NCBI RefSeq assembly: GCF_009730915.1
Contig: NC_052482.1
Coordinates: forward strand, 21,561,912 to 21,625,911
Length of the DNA: 64,000 nt
Direction of reading: 5' to 3'
DNA from: Dioscorea cayenensis subsp. rotundata
Lineage: Eukaryota > Streptophyta > Magnoliopsida > Dioscoreales > Dioscoreaceae
How positions within the stretch are numbered: the stretch's first letter is position 1; every line of letters starts with the position of its first letter. A program made the translations under genes and the position numbers. This document shows positions 1 to 9,733 of the stretch, one piece after another. Below the pieces are notes generated by a model. The model searched no databases, was not told the DNA's origin, and worked only from the letters and a program-made list of their open reading frames with translations.

Positions 1-1090
1 TATATCAAAATTTTCAATATACTATGTATGTATTCATTTGCGATAAATTGCTTTCATATCAACCACTGCTATAACATGTGAGTTGGTATTCCATTTCCTT
101 TTCAGGTCGAGAGTTTGAATCTGTTTGAGAGTTTGATTTTGTAGGTTTTTATTTTTATTTTTACAAGGTGGATAAACCACATGCATTAAAATAAAAATAA
201 TAAAAGGTACAACAATCCTCCCACTAGCTGTGGAAACAAAAGACGAACGAACATAAATGGAGAAACAACGGGTTTGTAGCGTTATTCACATTCATCAACC
301 AAAAAGAAAAAAAGTGCGTTCATATCTACAATTAACTAGGTGTGTGACCTATGAATAAAAACATTGTATAATATCTTTCACAGCATTGGAGAATTAGTTT
401 GTCATATATGATACATAATTGAGGAAATATACACACTGAGATTATCAAGTACGTATGATATTTGTTGGCTAGTGGACTTGCTCGTCCTGCTCTCTGGTTA
501 TTGTATCTCTTTATTTTTTTAATAAATGTGGTAAATCTATTTTGTCATATATATATATATTTTGATATTACTAAATCTCCTAAAAATCAAAGTCATTCAA
601 TAACATTAATTAGCGTCCTCTTGCATACTTGGTGTTGTATATATAGTTTAATTTTAGTCAACTAGAACTGCACCCATTTTAGAAAATTATATCTTTAATT
701 TGTGGCACGGCTTATAATCACAACCATTGCATTGTAATATTTGACATATTTTACTGTTTTAGAAATATGAATATTGATTTGATATATTTTCTAAATTAAG
801 AGATCTCTAAACCCACAACCAACATTTCTCTTTAATTGCTATTTTTTTTTTATAATAATCTTCGCTCATACTACATTTTATTTTATTTTTCTTATTTCAT
901 TGATAAGAAATAGCAAAAAAGAAATGTTAAGACTAAATAAATAAAATCCTAGACAAGCCCCAACATGCCCAAGTACAAACACAATGAAGCCTAATCTAAT
1001 TAATAATATCCACTCCATGGTGTTGTTGCACTATGTTTTATTGATCCTTACTCATCATCTACATGCATGCATACATACATACATGCAAGA
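1..1090. other. AT-rich intergenic DNA, no gene seen
   Basis: I see no convincing coding exon, RNA gene or element end here. The short open frames run through simple AT-rich sequence and resemble no family I know. Confidence 0.6.
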
Positions 1091-1093
1091 GAA

Positions 1094-1207
1094 ACAAATA
1101 GCAAGGGAGACAATGAACACAACCTCTGAGCTAATGGTAAGAACAATTGAACAAATAGCAAGGGAGACAATGAACACAACCTCTGAGCTAATGGTAAGTA
1201 AGAGTAA
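1094..1207. repeat. Two-copy direct tandem repeat, 57-bp period
   Basis: The block beginning acaaatagcaagggagacaa at 1094 recurs almost exactly at 1151. The copies are nearly identical, which suggests a recent local duplication. It overlaps short open frames on both strands, but these look like by-products of the repeat rather than genes. Confidence 0.85.
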
Positions 1208-2240
1208 TGCTATATAGAGCCAGAACTCAAAACCAAACCCAATAGTTAACAACTGCTGCATTGTAAGGAGCCTTCCATGATGAACCAACCCCCTCCCTGG
1301 CTATGCTAACTGACAGTGACTTCCTCTAGCTCTAGAATATTCTTTCTCTTAATTAACCACACAATAATAACTCATTAACACTAATTAATTAATCCACATA
1401 TCTCTGATACATAAAAGCTGACACCTTTCCAACACTCAGTCAGTACAATTGATAGGACTCAGAGCTGACACCTGGCTCCCTTCTCTCTCTCCCTCTTTCC
1501 CCATCTATCTTTCTATCTCTTTCTGTCATTCTAACAATTGCTTAATTACTAAGTTCAAATGCTTCAATTAAAACATATATATATATATATATATATACAA
1601 AGAAAGAGAGAGAGAGAGAAAAAGAGAGAATTAAAGGTGGACATTGTTGGGTATAACTTGAAAGGGAGAAAAGAGAGTGGAAGAAGTAATACCAGTTTGG
1701 AAAGCATTAAGTTTGTTCTTCTTGGCGGTTGTGGGATGTCAGCTTCATTCAGTAGTCTCTAGCTTGCTTCTGTTATATATATATATATATATATATAAAT
1801 ATTTATATAAAAGAGAAACCTTGTAGTAAACGCAACAGATATCCTAGCTATTATATATATATACCCAAGCTACAATGGTTGGCCATATATCCATATACAT
1901 CTTCTTTCTTGGGCACTGATCATTCCCAAACAAGAAGGTTCTCCTCTCTCCTTTTCTCCTTTCTTTTCTAGTTTCATCTCATGCACTTCTCTGGCAACTC
2001 TTCTTCCTCAGTGGGCTTTAAAGATCTGCTGGTTTTTTACCCTGGCCTTCTCCGATTGTGATGTATAACTGTTGCCGTTGCCCTTTTTTATAATATATAT
2101 ATATTTATATATTTATATATTTGGGAGTAGTCTGACAAATGACAATATATACTATACTATACCCCACAAACACACCAACCAAGCTTTCACCAACCTAACC
2201 TTAGATCATCATCACTGGTTATGATCACTTAGTGTGTGGG
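1208..2240. other. Intergenic DNA upstream of MIR172
   Basis: Contains TA microsatellites near 1576-1596 and 1774-1796, a GA run near 1605-1630 and CT-rich tracts. Nothing here reads as a gene. It is the probable promoter side of the MIR172 locus. Confidence 0.5.
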
Positions 2241-2248
2241 TGTGTGTG

Positions 2249-2256
2249 TATATAAA
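2249..2256 (+). promoter_or_regulatory. TATA box of the MIR172 primary transcript
   Basis: TATATAAA lies after a TG-rich tract and about 190 bp upstream of the miR172 hairpin. This is where a Pol II TATA box would sit if transcription starts around 2280-2290. The link to MIR172 is inferred from position, since no other gene follows closely. Confidence 0.6.
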
Positions 2257-2386
2257 GGCCTCCACACAAGCACATTCTTCTCCACAGTTCTTCTGTTGGT
2301 ATAGTAGCTAGCTTCTTCAAGCTCTGAAACTATGCATGTATACATGAATGTTTTTCTCTTTTCTTTTGGTTGTTTTTAGTAGCTAG

Positions 2387-2410
2387 GTTAGGGTTTAGAT
2401 TAGGGTTTGG
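2387..2410 (+). repeat. Telo-box pair (TTAGGGTTT type) in the MIR172 leader
   Basis: Two near-adjacent TTAGGGTTT motifs lie in the presumed 5' part of the MIR172 transcript. Telo-boxes are common near plant transcription starts and are bound by TRB proteins. Here they are on the strand opposite to the CCCTAA run at 2687-2710. Confidence 0.6.
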
Positions 2411-2441
2411 ACAGAAGGAGAACATATATGATCAGTAATCA

Positions 2442-2573
2442 GTCATTGGTTGCTGGTGTGGCATCATCAAGATTCACAAGGCCTCATAGCTTCCAGTTTA
2501 GGGTTTGCAAACTCTTCTGGAAATTAATGAGAGAAATGAGAATCTTGATGATGCTGCATCGGCAGTAAATGAC
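2442..2573 (+). ncRNA. MIR172: MIR172 precursor hairpin
   Basis: The 3' arm at 2539-2559 is the 21-nt miR172a/b sequence (core AATCTTGATGATGCTGCAT). The star strand lies at 2458-2478 on the 5' arm and shares a 15-bp perfect stem (GCATCATCAAGATTC) with it. The stem continues outward to GTCATT at 2442-2447, which pairs with AATGAC at 2568-2573. The loop region is 2479-2538. miR172 represses AP2-type transcription factors and controls the juvenile-to-adult transition, flowering time and floral organ identity. A TATA box at 2249 gives a plausible independent promoter. Mature sequence, star and arm position all fit the family. Expression is inferred. Confidence 0.95.
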
Positions 2574-2686
2574 TTCCTGTCTCTATACCATGAGATACAT
2601 GCATGTACATGCATTTCATATATCCAGGTATTAATTTTACTCATTCAATTCCTTAAAGTAATTTAAAAAAAAAAACAGTATATTAA

Positions 2687-2710
2687 CCTAACCCTAACCC
2701 TAACCCTAAA
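2687..2710 (+). repeat. Interstitial CCCTAA repeat (about four units)
   Basis: Almost four tandem copies of the hexamer CCCTAA, ending CCCTAAA, lie ~115 bp downstream of the miR172 hairpin. The unit is six bases rather than the seven of the common plant telomere repeat. It is complementary to the telo-boxes at 2387-2410. Confidence 0.85.
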
Positions 2711-2942
2711 AACTCTTAAACTTTTATCTGTAACAAGATTGATAGTGCATATGCATATGCATATGCTTGCAGTGTTGCACAGAAAACCTCATGATCAGGT
2801 GGAATATTTTTGGCACAACGAGATGTTGTTATGCATTATGAAGCCTCTCTTTTATTCTCTGTACGTTTTGCACTTATTTATTTATTTTTATATTTTCTTG
2901 TGGACCTGTTTGTTTTCCTCCATTGCTTTATCTCTCTCTGAT

Positions 2943-2943
<1 letters not shown>

Positions 2944-2981
<38 letters not shown>
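2944..2981. repeat. (CAT)n microsatellite
   Basis: About a dozen uninterrupted CAT units. Both-strand open frames through it are simple-repeat artefacts. Confidence 0.95.
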
Positions 2982-4052
2982 TTTGGTAGACTGAGAGTGC
3001 TATGTGAGAAGAGAAAAAAAAATAAAGAAAAAGAAAATTTTTTAAAAAAAGGTAGTGGTCTTCTTGTCAATAATTTTCATTGAAGCACCGTACAATTAGA
3101 TCATTGGTTTTTGTTTGTCCCTTTGTCTCCTGTTCACTCATTGCATCTATTGTAAAGATTTTATCAATCTTTTATAACTCATTCATTCCTTGACCAATCT
3201 CAATACACTCCCAACCCCTCCTCCTTTTTTTCTTTTCTTTTCTTTTTTTCAACATTAGCTGCTACTTTAATCAAACTCATATATACATACATGCTCTCGA
3301 TCTCTTCTATCTACGTAAATCTTTCTTCTCCTTTGTATATATATATATATATGTATATATATATGCTTACTTTGTGCTTTGAATTTGTTTTCAGTGATAC
3401 TGTTTCATTTGTTAATTAGCTGCTTCAGTTATTAATTATTATGTTATGAAGTTAAAGTGTTTATGATTGAATGAAATTTATATGTGGGGATGAAGGTGGG
3501 GTAAATATCATGTCTTATCTTTAAACAGTGAGTGCAGTGCAGGGAGTGGAAGTTCACTAATTAAGCAGCAGAGAGGTGTAATCCAGCAACCCAGATGAGT
3601 TGATTGAACTGATCATGAGTACTTATTCTGCCAGTGATTTAACTGCAACACAGAGCTGTGTTACTTTTAAGTTTCAGTAGATCTGTAAAGGGGTATCAGC
3701 TTTCCAATTCAGAGAACTTTTATGCTTTGGCAAACTTGGGATATTGTGATATATATATTCATGAAAAGTATCAAGTATGCATTAATTAATTTTTCAAGTG
3801 ATCTGGAGGCTAAATTATTTCTTTTCAGCACTATATATATATGTCACAGAGATTTTAATGCATGACAATGTTCTTATATATCTTGTGTATATATATATAT
3901 ATACACACTTATGTTGGCTTTTTTTTTTCCTGAAAACTTATAGAACTCTTTTAAGTTAAAAGATAAGATAGTATAGTTTTATAAACACATGATATACGGT
4001 TCTAGTCAAATTTTGCATTTGGGCTAGCTCTTCTTGATTTTATACTATTAAG

Positions 4053-4056
<4 letters not shown>

Positions 4057-4098
<42 letters not shown>
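4057..4098. repeat. (TA)n microsatellite
   Basis: About 20 TA units, the longest of many TA runs in the first 9 kb. Confidence 0.95.
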
Positions 4099-4104
<6 letters not shown>

Positions 4105-4844
4105 GTATGTATGTATGAAGCATAATCAAACCATGATATTTGAGATAATTAGAATAGTACGTAGTAGTGCCGCTTGAACATTTATAAGTTCATAAAATAT
4201 GTTATCAAGGCTTTTATATTTGATAAAGAGATTAAAAAGAATAAGTTTATATTGTTTGGATCGAAACAAATGAATTTATAAAATTTATGGTGCAAAATGA
4301 ATATTTTTTATATTTTAAAAATTATAATAAACAATAAAACTCGAGAAAGTCCTAATGTATTTTTATTTTAAATGTTGGATGTTTTTTTTAAGGTAAAGAA
4401 TAAGAATTATTTTTAGCAAGTTGTTTATATATTTTCAATGACTAATAAATTAGCTTGAATAATGCCAAGCTCTAAACACCAAATCAACTTGAAACTAGTG
4501 CTTAGATTTAATGATTAATTAACAAAACTCTGTCTTAACTCTGCATGCACATCAAGACAAGCACCAAAAAGAATTAGATATATTAATATACATATCTTAC
4601 ATCATTAGATACCAAGAATAAAAAGTGCATGCTTTCCATTGGCTAATTAAGTTAATATTGACCAAACGAACTAATTAAGTTCATTAGTAGAAAATAAAAG
4701 TTAACAACATTGATTAACAGACAAAACTTACGTGATTATAGTGTTTGACCGTTGACTAATCCATCACATGGTGCCATATTGAAATCAAGCGGCCAATTGA
4801 ACGCCACGGCGTCTCTATGTTCCCTTTGCTCAGATGCATTCTTG

Positions 4845-4880
<36 letters not shown>

Positions 4881-5796
4881 CATATAAATTAACACAAACT
4901 AAGAGTTAATTAGAGCTAAAAAAATTAAGCAACCTAAAATGATGACTAGCCATTAACTGATACCTCTAAGAACCACCACCTTTCATTCATATAAACTTTT
5001 TTAATACATACATACACACACATTGTGAAAACTGAAAAGTGCACCAATTATCTTCAAAGATGAACGTCTTTAGTTGAAATTGATTTTTTTTGCTAATTTA
5101 TTTATATATATAATACAAAATGCCATCAATCATTATTTGCTAAATATAAAATTTAATGTAGCGGTATGAATCCTTTAAAAAACAAAGTAGAAAAATGAAT
5201 TTAAATAAAAATTTTTTGGTATGACAATTGAAGTGGCTCAATTATTGCTACCATATCACAATAACATCAATTGCCACTGCTTAATTGTCTTCATGCACAT
5301 ATTTGTCGGGTAAAAGTATTGTGTTAATATTGATCGACATATTAAAATCTCGCTACAATCACAACAGAATTAGTTATAATGAGCTCATTAGACTTAAAGA
5401 GCACAAATCAGAATCAATTTAAATCAGTTTTTGAATTCAGAGGCTCAAAGTATTTTCAGATATAATTCATTGACAATTAATTGGTCCATTATTATATATG
5501 TATAAAATGATTAATAGGGTACTTATATATATATATATATATCTTGAAATAAGGCCAAGGTCTGTTTTGAGAACTTTTTCCAGCTTTAATATTTGGAACA
5601 CATTCAGGAATCTCAAGACAAAGGTTAAAAGTGAGCCTTATTTCATGTCCGTCTTATCAAGTCTTAAAAAATAATAGCAATAAATAAAGTTCGTTGTTCT
5701 GCATGGCATGGTACTGTCTGCACATTGGGAGTTTGACTGGTCCACCTGCATCCTATTCACAAGCTTACCATGTTCTTCATTTAATTATACTCTTAA

Positions 5797-5829
<33 letters not shown>

Positions 5830-6259
5830 TTAAATAAATTTTAAAAGATATAAAGATCTAGAAAAAGTTATTATAATGAAGATAAGATAATAATAATTCA
5901 TTTATTTGTGTAGGGTATGGAGAGTCTTGCCCATTCAGCATGGTATCCCTTGTGCTGAACATGGAGGGCTCATGATGATGCATGCTGTTCATCACTACTA
6001 CTCATTGTATGGTAATTAATATTAGTTCTCTTCTAATTCAATCCAAATACATTGAATAAAAGCAATCTGTTTAACTTTTATATTTTTTTTATGTTAAGAG
6101 AAAAATCAAACTATTAGTAAAAGCATGCATGATCTAAAACTTTCAATCAAAGATATATATCAGTTTTGATAGAAAGTCTCAACTATTTTGAGTTTAGTTT
6201 ATATAAATCTTCAATCTTTCCTTGTTTCTCTTTTTACAAAAGAAAAGAAAAAGGAAAAA

Positions 6260-6420
6260 GCCTTACAACAGGTCCACCACAGTAAGGCCCAGCCCATATG
6301 ACAAGACAAGCAGACGTGGCCAAGAGTCACGTGAATAACACGTGAAAGGCCCATTGGGCTAGTTGTAAATGCAAGCTAACATTGGGAGCCCACCCACGTA
6401 GCTACGGTTGGTACTCAGTC
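6260..6420. promoter_or_regulatory. Promoter-like patch with site II and G-box motifs
   Basis: Within ~150 bp there are GGCCC(A/C) motifs (near 6286 and 6348), a second GGGCT motif and two ACGTG cores within CACGTG or AACACGTG near 6329-6345. Such motifs mark promoters of plant housekeeping and light- or ABA-responsive genes. No convincing gene follows on either side. The only start nearby (6503) opens a 13-codon frame. Confidence 0.3.
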
Positions 6421-7386
6421 TCATTGAATTGATTTGGGCGGTGATTATAAATAAATAAATAAATAAAAATATATATGAAGGTCATTGTCTTGCATTCCAA
6501 TAATGGCTACTTCCCAGAACTCACTGTCTGCCATCTTTCTCTGAAACAAGAGCACAAAGAGGAAATACATATTGAATCACATCTTTGGACACATCTTTAA
6601 GTAAGTTTTGCTTCAGAGAAAGTGATATTCATCTACACAAAAACAAGTAAACAACCATCATTTCTCTCTTTATACATGTATGGTCAGTTGATATATATTT
6701 CTGAATCATCTCTTCAGAATGCCCAGCATGTGCAAACTTCACTGCAAGCCATTATCTCAAAAGAAAAGTGAGAAAAAACAAAAGGAACTACAACCTTTCT
6801 CATCTTGAAACTTGTGGCTCGACAAAGACAATGCTTTGCATTTTGAGGTTTTAATTTTTTTGAGTAAAAATTAATAATACAATATAAGATTAATTAAGAG
6901 AATAGTTTTGGACTCTGTTTCCGAGAATATATATATTACTGTGGCTCACGTATATATGTGATAGCTAGGGATTTTATAGGATGTGATTGATGTGAAACTC
7001 TAGCTTTGCCAAATCATATGCAAACTAGAATCTTGCTTAATTTCTCTCTTTGATTTTTACAGCTGAGAATTAAGTTTATTAGAGAAAGAACTCTCTTATT
7101 AGTTTCTGTGATTGGTTTTACTGTTTATATTAAAAATATAAAAAAATATATATATATATTATAAGCTCACAGTATTAACTAGTAGTGCAATATATTCAAG
7201 GGGCCACAATGTTAGCATTGGGAACATGCTTATTAAAATAAGAAACGAAACAGAACCCTAGAGAATTGAACCTAGAGATAGAGAGAGATAAAGAGTGGGA
7301 CTCTCATCAAGGTCTTCAAAATTAAGGGTGATACCTCTTCAGTCTTCCCACCCCCACCCACTTCTCATCTACTGTTCTCTTTTCCA

Positions 7387-7388
<2 letters not shown>

Positions 7389-7428
<40 letters not shown>
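7389..7428. repeat. (CT)n microsatellite in the promoter or leader of the DVL gene
   Basis: About 20 CT units directly upstream of the TATA motif at 7456. Pyrimidine tracts of this kind are common in plant core promoters and 5' leaders. Confidence 0.9.
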
Positions 7429-7430
<2 letters not shown>

Positions 7431-7455
7431 CTTGCTTCTCTTCTTATCATCCCCC

Positions 7456-7463
7456 TATATATA
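7456..7463 (+). promoter_or_regulatory. TATA box of the DVL/RTFL gene
   Basis: TATATATA followed by CCCTAAC lies 164 bp upstream of the DVL start codon. A start near 7490 would give a ~135-nt leader. Confidence 0.5.
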
Positions 7464-7626
7464 CCCTAACTCCACACCCTAACCACTCCTCATTGTCTTT
7501 CCACTTCATACACCATTAACAAGAAACAGATCCTTCTTCTTCTCCTCATTCTTTCTCTCACTCTCTCTTTCCTCATTTACTATAAAGAAGAAGAAGAAGA
7601 AGAGTTATATATATATATATAGATAT

Positions 7627-7875
7627 ATGGAGATGTACATGGATGAGAAGTGGAAGCTGTCAAAGAAAGGAAGCTGCAGGAGAAGTAGCAATGGGAGGAG
7701 AGAGATTGAAGGAGGTGCCTTCTTGAAACGCTCTGCAAGCGCAATGGAAAGTAGAGAGAACTCACAACGTTCATTCACAAGTCGCTGTGCAAGTTTAGTC
7801 AAAGAACAACGTGCCAGGTTCTACATCATGCGCCGCTGTGTCACCATGCTCGTCTGCTGGCGTGACTACCCTTAG
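7627..7875 (+). CDS. DVL/ROTUNDIFOLIA-LIKE small peptide
   Basis: A single-exon gene of 82 residues. The family encodes short plasma-membrane-associated peptides that restrain polar cell proliferation and shape leaves, stems and fruit when overproduced. The C-terminal third carries the diagnostic DVL domain: CASLVKEQRARFYIMRRC then VTMLVCWRDYP, with the family's RRCxxMLxCW core at about residues 69-78. The N-terminus is basic and Ser/Arg-rich, as is usual for RTFL members and not conserved. Two Met codons lie at the start (residues 1 and 3), and the first is taken because the frame is open from there. A TATA box lies at 7456. The assignment rests on the C-terminal motif and is firm. Which subfamily member it is cannot be told. 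Confidence 0.9.
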   Translation: MEMYMDEKWKLSKKGSCRRSSNGRREIEGGAFLKRSASAMESRENSQRSFTSRCASLVKEQRARFYIMRRCVTMLVCWRDYP

Positions 7876-8920
7876 ACTTAACCCTAATATACTCCCCCAC
7901 CATGCATTCTTGCTCCTTTTCTCTTACCCAAAAAAATAAATATATATTACAGCGAAAGAGAAAAAAAAGAGAAGAGAATTCCTATCTGTATATATTCTTT
8001 GTTTTGCTTTGTTTTTTTTCTTTTGTTTTTTCATGTATTCTGAGAGAAAATTTTGGGACATGCAACGTTAAAACTTGATCAGCTTGTTTTGAATGCATGC
8101 CTTGATAGTGTTTGCTAATGAGGTTGGTGCTATGACTCATCTTGGATGTGACTTGCTGACAAGCTTTCATTGTTTTATTTATTTATGTATACATATATAT
8201 ATATATATATATATAATGGCTTTCATCACTTTAACGTATGGATACGGTTAGTGATTAAAGAAAAGGGTGGTGTAATGGAGGAGAGAGAGAAGAGGAATCA
8301 AACAATGTGAGGTGGGGACAAGGTGGCATGGTTAGAGGTGGCAGAGCTGGCCCTCTTCCATTCCTCTTATCACCCACACATACTTCCTATATATTTCCTT
8401 ATATACATACTTATCCTTCCCATTTGTATATAACTTTTATTAAAAAAAAGTCTAATAATAGAGATAATAATATGGCGTGCATTATATATTTAAGAATTAG
8501 TTCAATACGTGGAGAGCTTTGTGGCACTCTCATGCTCATGTTCCCTTTAAGAGTCTTAGACTAGCTGGATTTGAGACTGTTTAACTTAGTGTTTTAACTT
8601 GTTTTTTTTTTAAAGTTGAGATTAAACTGTTGATGATCAGAGAGAAAGACAAAGAAAGCAATCAATCAATTGTCATGTTAAATTTCATTTACTCCCAGAG
8701 AGAGAGAGAAAAAGAAGAAGAATATCTAGCTTTGGAATAAGAACTGAGCATCTGATTGGAAATCAAATTGCATGTCGGCATTCATAAATTTTTTTAAATT
8801 TTTTTTTTTAAAAAATAAAAATAAACACTCCGGATCTTGTGATCCTTTTTAATAATTATTTTTTTAAAAAAGATATTATATTTTGAATGGAAAACAAGAC
8901 CAGCTGGATTGACTAAAACT
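7876..8920. other. 3' flank of the DVL gene and AT-rich spacer
   Basis: Presumably holds the DVL 3' UTR, then TA and poly-T tracts. No further coding sequence is seen. Confidence 0.5.
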
Positions 8921-8929
8921 GTCCTACAT

Positions 8930-9360
8930 TCTCACGTGCCAATCACGTGGATTTTTGGGAAGAAGTGAACACAAAGGCTGAGAGCTTTTTAAAAGACGAA
9001 CAGTATATGATAACTCATGGAGGGTTGATCGTACGAGTGCCAATCGGTTTACAGCGGGGCCGGATCTTGAATCTCAGCCGTTGGATGAAGGAGTTCGTAC
9101 AGGGCTTTTGTGATTAAGATGGGTCGTCGATGGCGATAAGTCGGGTTCAGGTGAACCACACGTGTTTCATGAACCCAAAAGTCTGATCTCTTAGTCGGAC
9201 TCGGCCCCCACACGACAACTTTCACTGGGACGCTGACACGTGTGAGTACGTGGGGGACCCACTGAAGACATTGACCGCACGTGGGGCGGGGCCCTGGTGC
9301 AGTGGAAAGTGGGGGACTAACTCTCCTCTCTAGGGCGTGTGAACACGCACCCAAACATCA
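8930..9360. promoter_or_regulatory. GC-rich island dense in ACGTG motifs, no gene attached
   Basis: This ~430-bp stretch is clearly more GC-rich than its surroundings. It carries repeated ABRE/G-box cores: CACGTG or ACGTG near 8934, 8945, 9159, 9237, 9249 and 9280. It looks like a plant promoter. The genes on either side (DVL reading right, the PAT copies reading left) both point towards it, so neither is expected to use it as a promoter. The 101-codon frame on the minus strand here resembles no family. Confidence 0.35.
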
Positions 9361-9589
9361 TTGCTGACTTGACTGCACCGTTGTACAACCATGAAAGTGG
9401 CTAGCCCAAGCTGGACTCAAATGGGCCGGGCCCACTACTTTAATTCTGTCGGGCTTTGAGTTTTGAGAATGCATTTATATAAATATGAACTCATTAATTG
9501 TTATATATTCAAATAGATTTCTGAAACGATGTACAAACAGATGACTATTTGGGCATCTCTATTTATCATCTTTGGTTATTCTTCTCTTT

Positions 9590-9697
9590 TTACCTAATTA
9601 AATGTTTGATGATGCTGTATTTCTCCCTAACAATTTGCAAATACATTAGCCCAGGCATTAAATTAATTCACAAAAAAGATGATGATATAAATATGCC

Positions 9698-9733
<36 letters not shown>

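Larger units (their letters stand above)
2990..7450. other. Long AT-rich intergenic stretch
   Basis: Holds many TA microsatellites (for example 4057-4098, 4844-4876 and 5527-5542) and no coding exon I can support. Around 6260-6420 there is a more GC-rich patch with GGCCCA and CACGTG motifs, listed separately. Confidence 0.6.

Noticed and set aside
2687-2710. Chromosome end or fusion scar
   Set aside because: Only about four hexamers, inside ordinary gene-flanking DNA. A telo-box-like motif is the simpler reading.
2739-3083. 114-codon frame through (CAT)n
   Set aside because: Driven by the microsatellite (poly-Ile on plus, poly-Met on minus).
9049-9354. 101-codon minus-strand open frame
   Set aside because: It lies in a GC-rich promoter-like island, resembles no family, and its length is explained by base composition.
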